Source of the DNA: Geothrix sp. | GTDB taxonomy: Bacteria > Acidobacteriota > Holophagae > Holophagales > Holophagaceae | Length of the DNA: 8,636 nt | Assembly: GCA_023701165.1 (NCBI GenBank) | Contig: JAMPXL010000028.1 | Span: 1-8,636, forward strand | Reading direction: 5' to 3' | Shown: piece after piece, positions 1 to 6,753 of the stretch | Layout: every line of letters starts with the position of its first letter | How positions within the stretch are numbered: position 1 is the first letter of the stretch | The notes under the pieces: generated by a model | Seen by the model: the letters and a program-made list of their open reading frames with translations, nothing else | Databases searched by the model: none | Told to the model about the DNA's origin: nothing | Position numbers and translations under genes: made by a program

Positions 1-1
1 C

Positions 2-352
2 CTGGCCAAGGTGCGCGACACCCTGGGCATGAGCCTGTCCGGCGGTGAGCGGCGGCGCTGCGAACTGGCCCGGGCCCTCGTGACCGAGCCGCGCATCATG
101 CTGCTGGACGAGCCCTTCGCCGGCGTGGACCCCAAGTCCGTGCTGGAGATCCAGGGGCTCATCGGCAACCTCAAGGCGCGAGGCATCGGGGTGCTGATCA
201 CCGACCACAACGTCCGCGAGACCTTGCAGATCGCCGACAAGGCCTATATCTTGGCGGACGGGATGATCATGAAACACGGCCTGCCCAGCGAGATCGCAGA
301 GGATCCGGACATCCGCCGGGTCTATCTGGGCGACCGGTTCAGGTTGGATTGA
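2..352 (+). CDS. lptB: LptB, LPS export ABC transporter ATPase (3' part)
   Basis: C-terminal 116 residues of the cytoplasmic ATPase that powers the LptB2FG complex, which extracts lipopolysaccharide from the inner membrane for transport to the outer membrane. The visible part contains the ABC signature LSGGERRR, the Walker B and D-loop stretch [13 protein letters not shown], and the H-loop in [11 protein letters not shown]. The ending [10 protein letters not shown] is typical of LptB rather than of other ABC ATPases. The Walker A region and the start codon lie left of the window. A GTG at 11 is in frame but is internal, because the reading frame is open to the window edge and the family needs about 120 more residues. 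The stop TGA shares its last base with the ATG of rpoN, so the two genes are probably co-transcribed and translationally coupled. Confidence 0.95.
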   Translation: MAKVRDTLGMSLSGGERRRCELARALVTEPRIMLLDEPFAGVDPKSVLEIQGLIGNLKARGIGVLITDHNVRETLQIADKAYILADGMIMKHGLPSEIAEDPDIRRVYLGDRFRLD

Positions 353-1917
353 TGGCCGGCCCCTTCCTCTCCCAGCGCCTGGCCCAGAGCCAGACCCTCG
401 CGCTCACGCCCGCCATGCAGCTGAAGCTCAAGCTGTGGCAGATGAACCTGCAGGAACTGTCACAGACCGTCGAGCGCGAGCTGGAGGAAAATCCCCTGCT
501 GGAACTGGCGGAGGATGGCGACGACGTGCCGACCCTGGAGGCCCTGGAGGAGGGCCGCGAATCCGATGTGGCCGATGGCTCCGCCGACCAGACCGCCGAC
601 GGCGTGGAGCTGCCCGAGGGGGTGGACACGGTGGATCTGGGGCCCATGCTGGACGCGGCGGGCGAGATGAACCCCGAAGGCGATCTGGAGAAATTCACGG
701 AAGAGGGCGTGGCCCAGGTCCAGGAGACCGAGCTGGGCGCCGAGAACAGCTGGGACACGGATCTGCCCCGCACCAGCAACCTGCCCGAAGAGGACCGCCT
801 CTCCTGGGAGGACCGGCTCAGCGCCTACGAATCCCTCCAGGACCACCTGGTGGGCCAGCTCTACGAAACGCTGGAGCATGGGGACCCCAGGGCCCTGATC
901 GTGGAACGCCTCATCGACCGCCTCGACCCGAAGGGTTTCCTGCGCATGGACCCCGACCAGCCCTCGCTGGAAGCCACGCCCGCGGCCCTGGCGGCGGACT
1001 TCGGGGTCACCGAGGAGGCCCTGCGCGCAGCCCTGGACGTCCTCCAGGAATTCGACCCCTCCGGCGTGGGCTGCTTCACGGTGCAGGAGAGCCTGCTGCT
1101 CCAGCTCCGCCACGCGGGCGCCGAGCCTGACGATCTGGCCGTGCGCATCATCCAGGACCATTCCGCGCTGCTGTCCCAGCGGGAAAGCGCCAAGCTGCGC
1201 CGCGCCCTGGGCTGCACCGAGGAGGAGCTGTCCCTGGCCATGGAGCAGCTCAAGCACCTCAATCCCTCGCCGGGCCGGGCCTTCGATCCCGAAGGCGAGC
1301 GTGTGGTGAAGCCCGACGTGGTGGTGCTCAAGGGCGAGGACGGCAACTGGAAGATCTACCTCAACGACGAAGGCCTGCCCCGCCTCAAGGTGAACGGCGA
1401 CTACCAGCGGTTCCTGGCCTCCAGCGACGCCAAGGCCGACAAGGATTTCATCCGCGAACGCTTCCGCAGCGCCCGGGACTTCATCCGCGGCGTGGAGGAC
1501 CGCAACCGCACCGTGCTGCGCGTCTCGGCCCAGATCGTGGATCTCCAGAAGGAGTTCCTGGAGCACGGCATCGAGCGCCTGCGGCCCATGGTGCTGCGGG
1601 ACGTGGCCGAGGCCACGGGATTCCACGAAAGCACCATCAGCCGGGTGGTGAAGGCCAAGACCATCCACACGCCCCAGGGGCTCTACGACCTGAACTACTT
1701 CTTCTCCGCGCGGCCCAAGGATTCCGATGTGTCGGCCACCGTGGTCAAGCATCGCATCAAGGCCTTCGTGCAGGCCGAGGACCCTGCCAAGCCGCTGTCC
1801 GACGAGGCCATTGCGGGCCTGCTGGAGCGGGACGGCATCAAGGTCGCCCGCCGCACCGTGAACAAGTACCGGGAGGAGCTGAAGATTCCTCCAGCTTCCC
1901 AGCGCCGGCGCCGATAA
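352..1917 (+). CDS. rpoN: RNA polymerase sigma-54 factor RpoN
   Basis: Alternative sigma factor that directs RNA polymerase to -24/-12 promoters, which open only with an AAA+ enhancer-binding activator. The protein is 521 residues, a normal length. Region I (about 1-50) has the Gln/Leu-rich pattern including LALTPAMQLKLKLWQMN. Region II (about 51-150) is a long acidic linker. The core-binding domain follows (about 150-330). The helix-turn-helix (about 415-435) contains GFHESTISRV followed by HTPQGLYDLNYFFS. The RpoN box ARRTVNKYREEL (499-510), which contacts the -24 element, is intact, with Asn where E. coli has Ala. I chose ATG 352 because the mature N-terminus fits the family and an AGG lies 8 nt upstream. 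An in-frame TTG at 349 is one codon earlier and less likely. The position between lptB and hpf matches the conserved cluster. Confidence 0.98.
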   Translation: MAGPFLSQRLAQSQTLALTPAMQLKLKLWQMNLQELSQTVERELEENPLLELAEDGDDVPTLEALEEGRESDVADGSADQTADGVELPEGVDTVDLGPMLDAAGEMNPEGDLEKFTEEGVAQVQETELGAENSWDTDLPRTSNLPEEDRLSWEDRLSAYESLQDHLVGQLYETLEHGDPRALIVERLIDRLDPKGFLRMDPDQPSLEATPAALAADFGVTEEALRAALDVLQEFDPSGVGCFTVQESLLLQLRHAGAEPDDLAVRIIQDHSALLSQRESAKLRRALGCTEEELSLAMEQLKHLNPSPGRAFDPEGERVVKPDVVVLKGEDGNWKIYLNDEGLPRLKVNGDYQRFLASSDAKADKDFIRERFRSARDFIRGVEDRNRTVLRVSAQIVDLQKEFLEHGIERLRPMVLRDVAEATGFHESTISRVVKAKTIHTPQGLYDLNYFFSARPKDSDVSATVVKHRIKAFVQAEDPAKPLSDEAIAGLLERDGIKVARRTVNKYREELKIPPASQRRRR

Positions 1918-1987
1918 CAGGGCTGATCCCCCTCCGGGTGCCGGATCCATGATCTACGGGCCGCCCGGCCCCTTTCAGGAGTGTCCC

Positions 1988-2311
1988 ATGAAGGTCCACT
2001 ACACCGGCCGCCACGTGGAGCTCACCGAGCCCCTGAAGCAGTTCACCAAGGAGCGGCTGGACAAGATGGCCACCTACCTGGACGACATCATCGACGTCCA
2101 CGTGATCCTGAGCGTGGAGAAGCACCGCCACGAAGCCGAGATCACGCTCAAGACCCGCGCCAGCGCCTTCGTGGCCTCCGCCACCACCGATGACATGTAC
2201 GGAAGCATCACCCAGGCCATCGAAAAGCTGGACGTGCAGGCGCACAAGCTGCAGGACAAGCGCCATTCCCGCCCCCACGAAAGCGCCAAGGCGGGCGCGG
2301 TCGAAGAGTAG
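1988..2311 (+). CDS. hpf: Ribosome hibernation promoting factor (short HPF/RaiA family)
   Basis: A 107-residue protein of the S30AE/sigma-54 modulation family, which binds the 30S decoding centre and silences ribosomes in slow or non-growing cells. It starts MKVHYTGRHVELTEPLKQF and carries the expected beta-alpha-beta-beta-beta-alpha pattern, with the basic stretch VEKHRHEAEITLKTR and the helix DDMYGSITQAIEKLDVQAHKLQDKR. It ends soon after this domain, so it lacks the C-terminal dimerisation domain of long HPF. I chose ATG 1988 because AGGAG at 1977-1981 gives a 6-nt spacing and the family begins here. An in-frame ATG at 1949 would add 13 unrelated residues without a good ribosome site. It lies 70 nt after rpoN, its usual neighbour. 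Confidence 0.95.
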   Translation: MKVHYTGRHVELTEPLKQFTKERLDKMATYLDDIIDVHVILSVEKHRHEAEITLKTRASAFVASATTDDMYGSITQAIEKLDVQAHKLQDKRHSRPHESAKAGAVEE

Positions 2312-2329
2312 CCAGGCCGGGGTTTTCCG

Positions 2330-2361
2330 ATCAAAGGCGGCCCTTTGGGGCCGCCTTTGAT
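2330..2361. terminator. Perfect 14-bp hairpin after hpf
   Basis: The left arm ATCAAAGGCGGCCC (2330-2343) is exactly complementary to GGGCCGCCTTTGAT (2348-2361), with a TTTG loop. A GC-rich core flanked by AAA/TTT in the stem, 18 nt after the hpf stop, looks like an intrinsic terminator for the lptB-rpoN-hpf transcript. The run after the stem is ATCCTTGAA rather than a clean T tract, so termination may be partial. No convincing -35/-10 pair is visible in the 24 nt between the hairpin and the next start codon, so transcripts of the next two genes may have to pass through it or begin within hpf. Confidence 0.75.
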
Positions 2362-2385
2362 ATCCTTGAAGGTCCGGAGTCCGCC

Positions 2386-2550
2386 ATGCCCGATCCCACG
2401 CATCTCTACGCCCCCAAGACCTGCACCGATCCCACCCAGATCTGCGAGAAGTGCCGGAGCCCCTACACCCTGGAGCATTTCCAGCACGGCGTGGAGGGGC
2501 AGGAGTGCGTCTGCCGCCGCTGCCTCCAGGTCATGGGGTACCAGGTCTAG
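2386..2550 (+). CDS. 54-residue Cys-rich zinc-ribbon-like protein
   Basis: Small gene that I do not recognise as a named family. ATG 2386 has GGAG at 2376-2379, a 6-nt spacing, and the TAG ends at 2550. The product has six cysteines: C13, C20, C23, C41, C43 and C46. The pairs ICEKC (C20/C23) and CRRC (C43/C46), 20 residues apart and with His31 and His34 between them, are the layout of a small zinc-ribbon or rubredoxin-like knuckle. There is no signal peptide or membrane segment, so it should be cytoplasmic. The stop lies 2 nt before the mqnC ATG, so the two genes are almost certainly translated from one message. A role with MqnC is a guess from position only. It could equally be a free-standing regulator or metal-binding protein. 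The dense Cys pattern and good ribosome site argue that it is real. Confidence 0.8.
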   Translation: MPDPTHLYAPKTCTDPTQICEKCRSPYTLEHFQHGVEGQECVCRRCLQVMGYQV

Positions 2551-2552
2551 GC

Positions 2553-3653
2553 ATGTCCACGACACTCGCTGCGCCCGAGGCGATTCTGGAGGGCGCGCTC
2601 CAGGGCCGCCGGATCTCTCCGTCCGAGGCCCTGGTCCTGCTGGAGCAGGCCGAGCTGCCGGACCTCGCCGTGGCCGCCACCGCCGTCCGGGACCGGCACA
2701 ACGATCCCCGGCGCGTCAGCTACGTCATCGACCGCAACGTGAACTACACGGACGTCTGCAACGTCTACTGCACCTTCTGCGCCTTCTACCACAAGCCCGG
2801 CGACAGCCGCGGCTACGTGCTGACGAAGGAGCAGCTGAGGCAGAAGGCTGAAGAGACCAAGGCCATCGGCGGCACGGGCTTCCTGCTGCAGGGCGGCGTG
2901 AATCCGGACCTGCCCTGGGACTACTACCTGGACCTGGTGCGCCACCTCCGCCACGACCTGGGCATCTGGGTCCACGGCTTCTCGCCCGTGGAGATCCAGA
3001 TGATGGCGAAGCTCAGCGGCCAGACGCTGCGCAAGACCATCGCGGATCTGCGGGAAGCGGGCCTGGGCTCCATTCCCGGCGGCGGCGCGGAGATCCTGGT
3101 GGACCGCATCCGCAAGAAGATCGCGCCCCTCAAGGGCGGCCGGGAGAAGTGGCTGGAAGTGATGGAGGCCGCCCATGAGGAGGGGGTGAAGACCACGGGC
3201 ACCATGATGTTCGGCATCACGGAGACCCTGGCGGAACGCATCGAGCACCTGGAGGCCCTCCGCAGCCAGCAGGACCGCGCCCTGGCCCGCGGAAACGGCG
3301 GCGGCTACACGGCCTTCGCGGCCTGGCCCTTCCAGAGCGGGCACACACCCTGGGAAGGCAAGGTGCCCAAGCCCACGGATGTGGAGTACCTCCGCACCAT
3401 CGCCGTGGCCCGCATCTTCCTCGACAACTTCGCGCACATCCAGAGCAGTTGGGTCACCATGGGCCGCAAGACCGGCCAGCTGGCCCTGCACTACGGCTGC
3501 GACGACATGGGCAGCCTCATGCTCGAAGAGAACGTCGTCAGCGCTGCCGGCACCTGCTACAGCGTGAACAAGGACGAGATGACCCGCATGATTACCGCCG
3601 CCGGTTACGAACCCTGGCAGCGGGACAACATCTACGGTGAGATCCGCGCCTGA
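2553..3653 (+). CDS. mqnC: MqnC, cyclic dehypoxanthine futalosine synthase (radical SAM)
   Basis: Radical SAM enzyme of the futalosine menaquinone pathway. It cyclises dehypoxanthine futalosine to the cyclic form that later yields the naphthoquinone ring. The product is 366 residues, usual for the family. The 4Fe-4S cluster motif is CNVYCTFC (C69, C73, C76; CX3CX2C), preceded by VIDRNVNYTDV and followed by AFYHKPG, the MqnC version rather than that of MqnE or CofH. LLQGGVNPDLP (111-121) is the SAM-binding glycine motif, and GSIPGGGAEIL and a C-terminal domain with SWVTMG and DDMGSLMLEENVVSAAG follow. I chose ATG 2553, 2 nt after the preceding stop. A CTA/GTG-free extension upstream in this frame overlaps the small Cys-rich gene and gives an unrelated Pro/Gly/Arg-rich sequence. 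No other mqn gene is in the window. Confidence 0.95.
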   Translation: MSTTLAAPEAILEGALQGRRISPSEALVLLEQAELPDLAVAATAVRDRHNDPRRVSYVIDRNVNYTDVCNVYCTFCAFYHKPGDSRGYVLTKEQLRQKAEETKAIGGTGFLLQGGVNPDLPWDYYLDLVRHLRHDLGIWVHGFSPVEIQMMAKLSGQTLRKTIADLREAGLGSIPGGGAEILVDRIRKKIAPLKGGREKWLEVMEAAHEEGVKTTGTMMFGITETLAERIEHLEALRSQQDRALARGNGGGYTAFAAWPFQSGHTPWEGKVPKPTDVEYLRTIAVARIFLDNFAHIQSSWVTMGRKTGQLALHYGCDDMGSLMLEENVVSAAGTCYSVNKDEMTRMITAAGYEPWQRDNIYGEIRA

Positions 3654-3670
3654 TCCATGGGAAATGCGGG

Positions 3671-3737
3671 GACAAGATTAACAGGATTCCAACGCTCGCA
3701 TCCTGTTAATCCATCTTTCAATCCTGTTAATCCTGTC
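3671..3737. repeat. Inverted/direct repeat cluster between converging mqnC and hisG
   Basis: Three copies of one unit lie in an AT-richer patch: inverted at 3675-3687, and direct at 3700-3712 and 3721-3733 (ATCCTGTTAATCC, identical, period 21 bp). The inverted copy matches 12 of 13. Copy one can pair with copy two (3676-3687 with 3700-3711, 12 bp perfect, 12-nt loop). Alternatively, 3671-3688 can pair with 3720-3737 (17 of 18 positions, 31-nt loop). The two folds exclude each other. The outer edge touches the first base of the hisG stop triplet on the plus strand, 17 nt past the mqnC stop on the other side. It may serve as a two-way transcription end or mRNA-protecting stem, but no T tract supports classical termination. 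ACAGGATTAACAGG-like units recur in intergenic DNA of many bacteria, as I recall. Confidence 0.85.
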
Positions 3738-4387
3738 TAGGCTTTTGCTTTCAGCGCATCAAGCAGCAGGTCGGCCAGGGGCCGGATGCGTCCTGGCTCG
3801 CTGAGGTAGGCACCGCGGGCGGCCACGAGACGGGCGGAGGAGCGGCCCAGGACGGCGGTCTCCACCAGGCCATGGGCCCTGAGGGTGCCGCCGGTCTGCA
3901 CCAGGTCCACGATGGCATCGGCCAGCCCCAGCAGGGGAGCCAGTTCCGCGCTGCTGCTGAGGGGTACCAGCTCGGCCGTGAGGCCCTCCCGCGCAAGCCA
4001 GGCTTCGGTGGCTTTGGGGAACTTGGTGGCCAGGCGAAGGTGCGGCTTGGCGCGCAGGGCCGCCAGCGTGACGCCCGCCAGGGCGCACAGCGACAGGCGG
4101 CAGGCGCCGAAGCCCAGATCCGCCAGCTCCAGCAGGTCCACGTCCATCTCGTCCAGGGTGTCGGAACCCCCGATGCCCAGGGAAGCCACGCCGGCGGCCA
4201 CATAGCGCGGCAGATCCGCGCCCTTGAGCAGCAGGGCCGCCACGCCGGGCGTGGCGGTGGGAATGCGCAGCACCCGCGATTTCAGCGCCGCGGCATCCAG
4301 GGCCAGGGGCGTGCCCGCAAGCCTTGGCACCAGCTCGTCGCCGAGGCGGCCCTTGGGGAAGGCGATGAGGATGGGCGGCTGTGTCAT
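3737..4387 (-). CDS. hisG: HisG, ATP phosphoribosyltransferase catalytic subunit (short form)
   Basis: First enzyme of histidine synthesis: it joins ATP and PRPP to give phosphoribosyl-ATP. At 216 residues it is the short form, which lacks the C-terminal ACT-like histidine-binding domain and needs HisZ for activity and feedback control. Seen motifs are FPKGRLGDEL (10-19), ASLGIGGSDTLDE (68-80), LATKFPKATEAW (119-130) and the PRPP-binding loop DLVQTGGTLRAHGL (161-174). ATG at 4387 overlaps the hisZ stop as ATGA, and the N-terminus MTQPPILIAFPKGRL fits the family. The reading frame stays open upstream through hisZ, but that sequence is Arg/Pro/Gly-rich and is a shadow of hisZ. It is the last gene of the operon. 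Its TAG stop abuts the repeat cluster. Confidence 0.97.
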   Translation of the reverse strand: MTQPPILIAFPKGRLGDELVPRLAGTPLALDAAALKSRVLRIPTATPGVAALLLKGADLPRYVAAGVASLGIGGSDTLDEMDVDLLELADLGFGACRLSLCALAGVTLAALRAKPHLRLATKFPKATEAWLAREGLTAELVPLSSSAELAPLLGLADAIVDLVQTGGTLRAHGLVETAVLGRSSARLVAARGAYLSEPGRIRPLADLLLDALKAKA

Positions 4388-5352
4388 TGAGGCTGCTCGA
4401 ACAGGTCGGGCCGGGTGTCGGCGAGGTCCAGGAGGCGCGACAGGCGCACGCAGAAGCCCGCGGCCTGCCAGGGGCGGCCCAGATCCGGGAAGAGGCGGTC
4501 GTAGCGGCCGCCCGCCGCGAGCTCCTGCTGGGCGCCGGGGGCCCACAGGCGCAGGGTGGGGCCGGTGTAGAAGCCCAGCCCCGCCACATCGGCCAGGTCC
4601 ACCCGCAGCTCCAGGTTGGGCGGCAGGATGGGCAGCAGGGCCTGGAGGGCGCGGTCCATGTGCTCCCGTTCGCCGGCCAGCAGCTCCGCGTAGGGGCTGG
4701 AGGCAAGCGCGTCCAGCGTCCGCGGGCCATCCAGCTCGGACAGCAGCGCCTCCGCGTGGGCCGCCAGCCGCGCGGCGGAGGGATGGCCGTCGAGGGCCTC
4801 CCGCACGCGATGGGGCGCCCGGCGCGAGAGGGCCGCCACCACGGCGTCCGCCAGCTCGCCGAAGATGCCCTCGGCTTCCAGGGGGCGCCGCACCAGGGCG
4901 GCGTTGCCCAGGTGGAGGATGGCGCTCTTCAGGCCCAGGGCGCCGGGAATGGCCATGAGCAGCCGCGCCAGCTCCACGTCGGCCTCGTTGGTGGCTTCGC
5001 CCTCGGGCTGGATGCGCTCGCAGCCCACCTCGAAGCGCTCCACGGCCTCCCAGGGCTGCACGGGGCGGCGGAACACGGCGCCCGCGTAGGCCACGCGGTC
5101 CGGCGGCGCGGGAAAGCCCCGGGCCAGCAGGCCCGCCAGGGCCACCGTGAAGTCCCAGCGCAGGGCCACCAGGTCGTCGCCGTCGAAGAAGCGCAGGCCG
5201 CCCTCGGGCACGGCTCCGCGCAGGACGAGGGAAGGGTGCAGCTCGCGGTAGCCGTGGGCCGCCAGGAGAGCCATGAGGGCGCCTTCCCAGCGGCGGAGCC
5301 GGGCGGCGGAGCCGAAGAGCAGGTCGGGGAAGTGGGGCGTGCGGACCGGCAT
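4384..5352 (-). CDS. hisZ: HisZ, ATP phosphoribosyltransferase regulatory subunit
   Basis: Histidyl-tRNA synthetase-like protein that has no aminoacylation role here. It associates with short HisG and provides the histidine-sensing part. The 322 residues cover only a class II synthetase catalytic-like fold, without an anticodon-binding domain, so HisS is excluded. Visible remnants are the N-terminal LRRWEGALMALLAAHGYREL (about 19-38), LRWDFTVALAGL (64-75), the motif 2 region YAGAVFRRP with FEVGCERI (89-114), GLGFYTGPTLRLW (258-270) and the motif 3-like AAGGRYDRLFPDLG (279-292). ATG 5352 is chosen because GGGAGG lies 8 nt upstream and the ATG shares its first base with the hisIE stop (TGATG). 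Its 4-nt overlap with hisG suggests coupled, balanced synthesis of the two subunits. Confidence 0.93.
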   Translation of the reverse strand: MPVRTPHFPDLLFGSAARLRRWEGALMALLAAHGYRELHPSLVLRGAVPEGGLRFFDGDDLVALRWDFTVALAGLLARGFPAPPDRVAYAGAVFRRPVQPWEAVERFEVGCERIQPEGEATNEADVELARLLMAIPGALGLKSAILHLGNAALVRRPLEAEGIFGELADAVVAALSRRAPHRVREALDGHPSAARLAAHAEALLSELDGPRTLDALASSPYAELLAGEREHMDRALQALLPILPPNLELRVDLADVAGLGFYTGPTLRLWAPGAQQELAAGGRYDRLFPDLGRPWQAAGFCVRLSRLLDLADTRPDLFEQPQ

Positions 5353-5999
5353 CAGGACGGCCTCCCGGCGGCCCCGGCGTGGCGGCGCTGGAGCACCTCC
5401 ACCACATCCAGCAGGCCCGCGCCGCGCTCCAGCAGCAGCAGCTCCAGGTGGAAGAGCAGGTCGGCGGCTTCGCCCAGGAAAGCCTCGCGATCGTCGTTCT
5501 TGGCGGCGAGGATCACTTCGCCGGCCTCTTCCACCACTTTCTTGGCGATGCGGTCCACGCCCTGGGCGAAGAGCCTCTGGGTGTAGCTGCCCGCGGGATC
5601 CGCGGCGGCCTGGCGGGCCTTCAGCAGCACCTCCAGGTGGCCCAGCCAGGGCAGGGTGGCGGGCTCCGGGCTGGGGGCCTGCCCGCCTTCGGGGGCGGCA
5701 TCGAAGCAGCTCTGCGTGCCCCGGTGGCAGCTGGGGCCTTCGGGTTCCGCCAGGATGAGCAGGGTGTCGGCATCGCAGTCGGGGCGGATCTGGAGGAGGC
5801 GCAGGCGGTTCCCGCTGCTCTCGCCCTTCACCCACAGGGACTGCCTGGAGCGGCTCCAGAAGGTGACGAAGCCGGTGTCGAGGGTGCGCTGGAGGGCCTC
5901 ACGGCTGAGCCAGGCCATCATGCGGACGCCGCCGGAGCGGTCCTGCACGATGCCCGGGATGAGGCCGTTCGTATCGAAGGTCAGGGTGTCGAAGTCCAT
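5352..5999 (-). CDS. hisI: HisIE, bifunctional phosphoribosyl-AMP cyclohydrolase / phosphoribosyl-ATP pyrophosphohydrolase
   Basis: Fusion that performs steps two and three of the pathway: removal of pyrophosphate from phosphoribosyl-ATP (HisE part), then opening of the adenine ring of phosphoribosyl-AMP (HisI part). The N-terminal HisI domain (about 1-100) has WSRSRQSLWVKGESSGN (48-64), the metal-binding DCDAD (74-78) and GPSCHRGTQSCF (88-99). Cys75, Cys91 and Cys98 match the zinc ligands. A Pro-rich linker (about 101-120) leads to the HisE domain with SYTQRLFAQG (138-147) and the helix KKVVEEAGEVILAAKNDD (153-170), carrying the acidic metal-binding residues. Length is 215 residues, normal for the fusion. 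The start at ATG 5999 lies 1 nt after the hisF stop. Upstream in-frame sequence to 6104 is a Ser/Pro-rich shadow of hisF. Confidence 0.96.
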   Translation of the reverse strand: MDFDTLTFDTNGLIPGIVQDRSGGVRMMAWLSREALQRTLDTGFVTFWSRSRQSLWVKGESSGNRLRLLQIRPDCDADTLLILAEPEGPSCHRGTQSCFDAAPEGGQAPSPEPATLPWLGHLEVLLKARQAAADPAGSYTQRLFAQGVDRIAKKVVEEAGEVILAAKNDDREAFLGEAADLLFHLELLLLERGAGLLDVVEVLQRRHAGAAGRPS

Positions 6000-6000
6000 G

Positions 6001-6753
6001 TCAGATCCGTACGGAAAGGTCGTTCTGGGCGAGGTAGGCCTTGAGCTGGGGGATGGGCAGGATGCCCTCGTGGAAGAGGGTGGCGGCGAGCACGGCGTCG
6101 GCACCGTATTCCAGGGCCTCCAGGAAGTGGATCTCGCGGCCTGCGCCGCCGGAGGCGATGAGGGGGATGGGCAGCCCGGAGGCCTTTTCGATCAGCGGCA
6201 GATCGAAACCTTCGCCGGTGCCGTCCCGGTCCATGGAGGTGAGCAGGATCTCTCCGGCCCCCAGGTCATTGAGTTCCCAGAGCCAGTCCAGGGCCGCACG
6301 CTCCGTGGGTTCGGTGCCGCCCTTCAGGGCTACGCGCCAGCCCAGGGCCTCGTCGCGCTTCACGTCCACGGCCACCACCACGCACTGGCGGCCGAAGGCG
6401 TCCGCCAGTTCGGAGACCAGCGCCGGGCGCAGGGCCGCCGCGGTGTTCACGGCCACCTTGTCGGCGCCGGAGCGCAGCAGGCTGCGGGCGTCCGCCACGC
6501 TGGAAACCCCGCCGCCCACGGTGAAGGGGATGCTCAGCTCCCGGGCCACCTCGCGCACCCAGGCCTCTCGGGTGCCGCGGTTCTCCAGGGAGGCCGCGAT
6601 GTCGAGGAAGGCCAGTTCATCCGCGCCCTCGGCATCGTAGCGGCGGGCCAGGTCCACGGGGTGTCCGAGGTCGCGGAGGTGCTTGAACTGCACGCCCTTC
6701 ACCACGCGGCCGTTCTTCACATCCAGGCAGGGGATGACTCGCTTGGCGGGCAT
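6001..6753 (-). CDS. hisF: HisF, imidazole glycerol phosphate synthase cyclase subunit
   Basis: TIM-barrel subunit that uses ammonia delivered from HisH to convert PRFAR into imidazole glycerol phosphate and AICAR. The 250 residues start MPAKRVIPCLDVKNGRVVKG. The catalytic aspartates are in place: Asp11 in CLDV and Asp130 in VAVDVKR. The two half-barrel phosphate sites are visible as FTVGGGVSS (77-85) with GADKVAVNT (96-104), and LIASGGAG (198-205) with GADAVLAATLFHEG (217-230). TSMDRDGTGEGFD (172-184) is the family loop. The start ATG 6753 shares its first base with the hisA stop, and a strong purine-rich site (GGAAGGGGG, within the end of hisA) precedes it. Confidence 0.98.
   Translation of the reverse strand: MPAKRVIPCLDVKNGRVVKGVQFKHLRDLGHPVDLARRYDAEGADELAFLDIAASLENRGTREAWVREVARELSIPFTVGGGVSSVADARSLLRSGADKVAVNTAAALRPALVSELADAFGRQCVVVAVDVKRDEALGWRVALKGGTEPTERAALDWLWELNDLGAGEILLTSMDRDGTGEGFDLPLIEKASGLPIPLIASGGAGREIHFLEALEYGADAVLAATLFHEGILPIPQLKAYLAQNDLSVRI

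Noticed and set aside
460..1950. 496-codon open frame on the minus strand opposite rpoN
   Set aside because: It lies entirely antisense to a clear RpoN with all motifs. Its product is low-complexity His/Gly/Leu/Gln-rich, and long antisense frames are expected in DNA this GC-rich.
1958..1971. Small GGGCC/GGCCC hairpin between rpoN and hpf
   Set aside because: It has only 5 bp with a 4-nt loop and no T tract. This is expected by chance at this base composition, so no terminator is claimed.
1949..1987. Earlier ATG start for hpf
   Set aside because: The 13 added residues do not match the family, and AGGAG is placed for ATG 1988.
2361..2366. TATCCT as a possible -10 box for the small gene and mqnC
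   Set aside because: It matches TATAAT at only 4 of 6 positions, no -35-like element lies 16-18 bp upstream, and it overlaps the hairpin edge.
2547..3491. 314-codon open frame on the minus strand opposite mqnC
   Set aside because: It is a shadow of the MqnC frame, rich in Ala, Val, His and Gln, with no motif.
4388..5407. In-frame N-terminal extension of hisG giving a 556-residue protein
   Set aside because: The added 340 residues are the hisZ gene read in another frame (Pro/Gly/Arg-rich). HisG begins cleanly at MTQPPILIAFPKGRL.
4381..5586. 401-codon open frame on the plus strand opposite hisZ
   Set aside because: It is antisense to HisZ, which has family motifs throughout. The product is Gly/Gln/Ala-rich with no recognisable domain.
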